From the NCBI GenBank assembly GCA_002347485.1, contig DDXM01000023.1, positions 1-24,485 on the forward strand: DNA of 24,485 nt. Reading direction: 5' to 3'. A model generated the notes under the pieces. The model searched no databases, was not told the DNA's origin, and saw only the letters and a list, made by a program, of their open reading frames with translations. The translations under genes and the position numbers were made by a program. Source of the stretch: Anaerolineaceae bacterium UBA2260. GTDB lineage: Bacteria > Chloroflexota > Anaerolineae > Anaerolineales > Anaerolineaceae. The stretch's first letter is position 1, and each line of letters starts with the position of its first letter. Below are positions 22,806-24,485 of this stretch, piece after piece.

Positions 22806-24311
22806 TTATTTATACTTCCTGAAAATCTTCATCAATTCTGAAAAAGTATTGGGTTTATATCGCTCAAACTCCTCTTCCTCTACAAAAACAAAATCGAAAT
22901 TTATCTTCTTTTGTGCAGCGTTGATATCCGCACACCACCGCATCAGACGAGCCATTTTCAAAGGCACATCCAGGTCTTCGAGCCCCTTGGTTTCTACAAT
23001 GACAATTTCATTAGGGTTTGTTTTTACAAAGAAGTCCGGGTAGTAGCTGGAAATCTCTCCATCTGAATTGACATAGTCAATGTTGAAATGCACCAAAAAA
23101 TAGTTTTTGGCATACGCGGTCACATCCGGGCATTTTTCCAGGAAGGAGGCAAATAAGAGTTCCAGGTGACTATCACCGACGATCTTGTTGAACAGACTTT
23201 TTTGCGGAACCAGGAAACCCTGATCCTTGACAATAAATGGACGGGTCTGCTTGAGTTTGATGGTATCCCTGATCTCGGCACTGCCTTTATCCTGGACAGT
23301 CAACTCGTTGATCTTTTTCTTGAAAGTTTCAATAATCGTTTTTGTAGCGTCAAGCTCTGAGAGATTGCGGAGGGTATTCAGGTCATCAATATCTACAGTC
23401 ACATCAAACAGGTTCTCCGTGATAAAAGTTTTCACCTTGCCGTAAAGCACATCATAACCGCTTACCAGGCGCATGTCCTTCATTATGACCTGGGCAAAAT
23501 AACCGATGACACTGCGGTAATCCGTTACAGTATCAGAATCGAGCAAGGTGGTGTGGTTGATCTCTCCTGTAGTGATATCTTTGAAGACAATCTCCCGTTT
23601 TTCGGCTTCAGAGAACTGTTTGAAAGGAATCTTTTGGGTGCCAAAAGAGGCTGGATTTAAGGCTTCAAGGTTCTTATATTCACGATAAATACGCGGCGTT
23701 AATACCGGTATTTCGATATCCAGTATATCCAAATTCTTTTTGGTATTCTCATTATCCACTTCAATTATGATGGGGGTTTTCGGTGCTGTTCCGGCACCCA
23801 TTGGCTTATGCTCCAGCTCCACGCCTTCGCTCTGGATCGATGAAACAAAATTCATAAAGGCGTCGGTGCCCACCACGCTTACGTACTCGGTGGCATCTGC
23901 TCCCAGGTACATGCGGCGCAGCCCACGCCCCAGGGTTTGTTCAGGCAGGATATCACTCTTGGCGGCATAAGCCCGCAGCCCTACAATTGTGGTGACGTTA
24001 CGCACATCCCAGCCTTCTTTCAGCATTAAGACCGACACGATCACCTTGTAGGGACTTTGCCAACTATCAATTTGATTGGACTCTTTGCGCAGCAGTTCGA
24101 GTTCCTCTTTGCTTTTTTTGCTATCCGATTCTGAGATCTCACCGTTATTGTTGGTATGGATGGTTAAAACTGCATCTTTGAATTCGGGGTAAGTCGTCAC
24201 CAGATAATCAGACACGTCATCACAGTTCTTGGTGTCATCCGTCATAATGAAAAGCACGGCTTTTTTACCCAGCTTCTCATGCTCTGCATACACCTTGCGC
24301 CATTCTTCCAC
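22806..24311 (-). pseudogene. type III restriction enzyme Res subunit (helicase-nuclease), 5'-truncated
   Basis: Residue numbers count from the nominal GTG at 24311. The remaining 501 residues cover the second RecA domain and C-terminus of a type III-type Res protein, which uses ATP to translocate and cleaves DNA with a Mod partner. Visible are KKAVLFIMTDDTKN (16-29), motif V VSVLMLKEGWDVRNV (92-106), motif VI QTLGRGLRR (125-133), and a PD-ExK nuclease with PD 425-426 and ETK 440-442. The first RecA domain with Walker A and DEAD-like boxes is absent: similarity starts at VEEWRKV and is joined to an IS630 fragment. GC is clearly lower than in the housekeeping genes, suggesting horizontal acquisition. 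No mod gene is in view. Confidence 0.85.
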
Positions 24312-24328
24312 ACCCAGGGCAAAGACAC

Positions 24329-24485
24329 AAATTAGACGGACGGGCTGAAGCGACCTTAATTGCGACAGCTTGCGGCCAGGTTCCCGAAGGACACGAGCAT
24401 TGGACTTTGCGTTTACTGGCAGGAAAGATGGTGGAACTAGAAGTGGTGGACTCGATCTAATATGAAACTATCCGCCGAACGCTAA
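24329..24485 (+). pseudogene. IS630-family transposase fragment with in-frame stop
   Basis: The plus-strand frame from 24329 reads KLDGRAEATLIATACG, then PEGHEHWTLRLLAGKMVEL and VVDSI, a stop TAA at 24458-24460, then YETIRRTL to the window edge. This is the helix-turn-helix region of IS630/Tc1-like transposases, in which the usual segment is SISYETIRRTLKK; the TAA replaces an expected Ser codon (TCA). The N-terminal roughly 50 residues and the left inverted repeat are missing where the sequence turns into the Res gene. The catalytic DDE part would lie beyond the window. Confidence 0.8.

Noticed and set aside
22602..22841. 79-codon open frame beside the Res gene (+)
   Set aside because: It crosses the nested hairpins, lacks a ribosome-binding site and overlaps the Res 3' end.

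Overview
The window looks like a chromosomal segment of a GC-rich, free-living bacterium, most likely a member of the Chloroflexota (Anaerolineae-like). That placement is inference from overall protein character: a split gatCA/gatB arrangement, a type III pantothenate kinase, YccF, DUF4332, DUF2804 and GerMN lipoproteins, and Thr/Pro-rich lipoprotein linkers. No rRNA or marker gene is present to prove it. Most genes are housekeeping or metabolic.

Layout. 1-113: tRNA-Pro(UGG) with its promoter (-). 127-2671: a lipoprotein esterase (+) faces a coupled pair (-), inosine/xanthosine triphosphatase then a histidine phosphatase. A DUF4332 helix-hairpin-helix protein (-) follows. 2770-5100: gatC-gatA, then a YccF membrane protein and a strong terminator. 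5175-7642: a promoter-led operon of a sugar-nucleotidyltransferase-like protein, a small unknown protein and a class I aminotransferase. 7643-8288: palindromic REP-like repeats around a frameshifted, truncated REP-associated tyrosine transposase (RAYT) remnant. 8304-10652: coaX (-) and gatB (+), divergent. 10885-12219: glutamate dehydrogenase and terminator. 12244-15676 (-): DUF2804 protein, PlsC-like acyltransferase, SGNH hydrolase, GerMN lipoprotein. 15753-16844: Mrp-type ATPase (+) with a bidirectional terminator.

16884-21713 (-): a cluster transcribed in the order SRP RNA, class I methyltransferase with a C-terminal zinc ribbon, PcrA/UvrD helicase, L-lactate permease. The SRP RNA gene is hidden beneath an N-terminal over-extension of the methyltransferase reading frame.

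21740-24485 is accessory DNA. It holds two degenerate direct repeats of about 135-nt period, a short protein with a GNTNALRHGFYA motif, a nested hairpin, a lower-GC type III restriction (Res) gene missing its 5' half, and, fused to it in the opposite orientation, a fragment of an IS630-family transposase carrying an in-frame stop.

Functional links: GatC, GatA and GatB together form the tRNA-dependent amidotransferase, although gatB lies more than 4.6 kb from gatCA. The first 21 kb is ordinary. The points of most interest are the SRP RNA/methyltransferase/helicase arrangement, the RAYT/REP remnant, the CoaX-like protein lacking expected motif residues, and the Res/IS630 chimeric edge. I did not find convincing evidence of a complete, new biological system.
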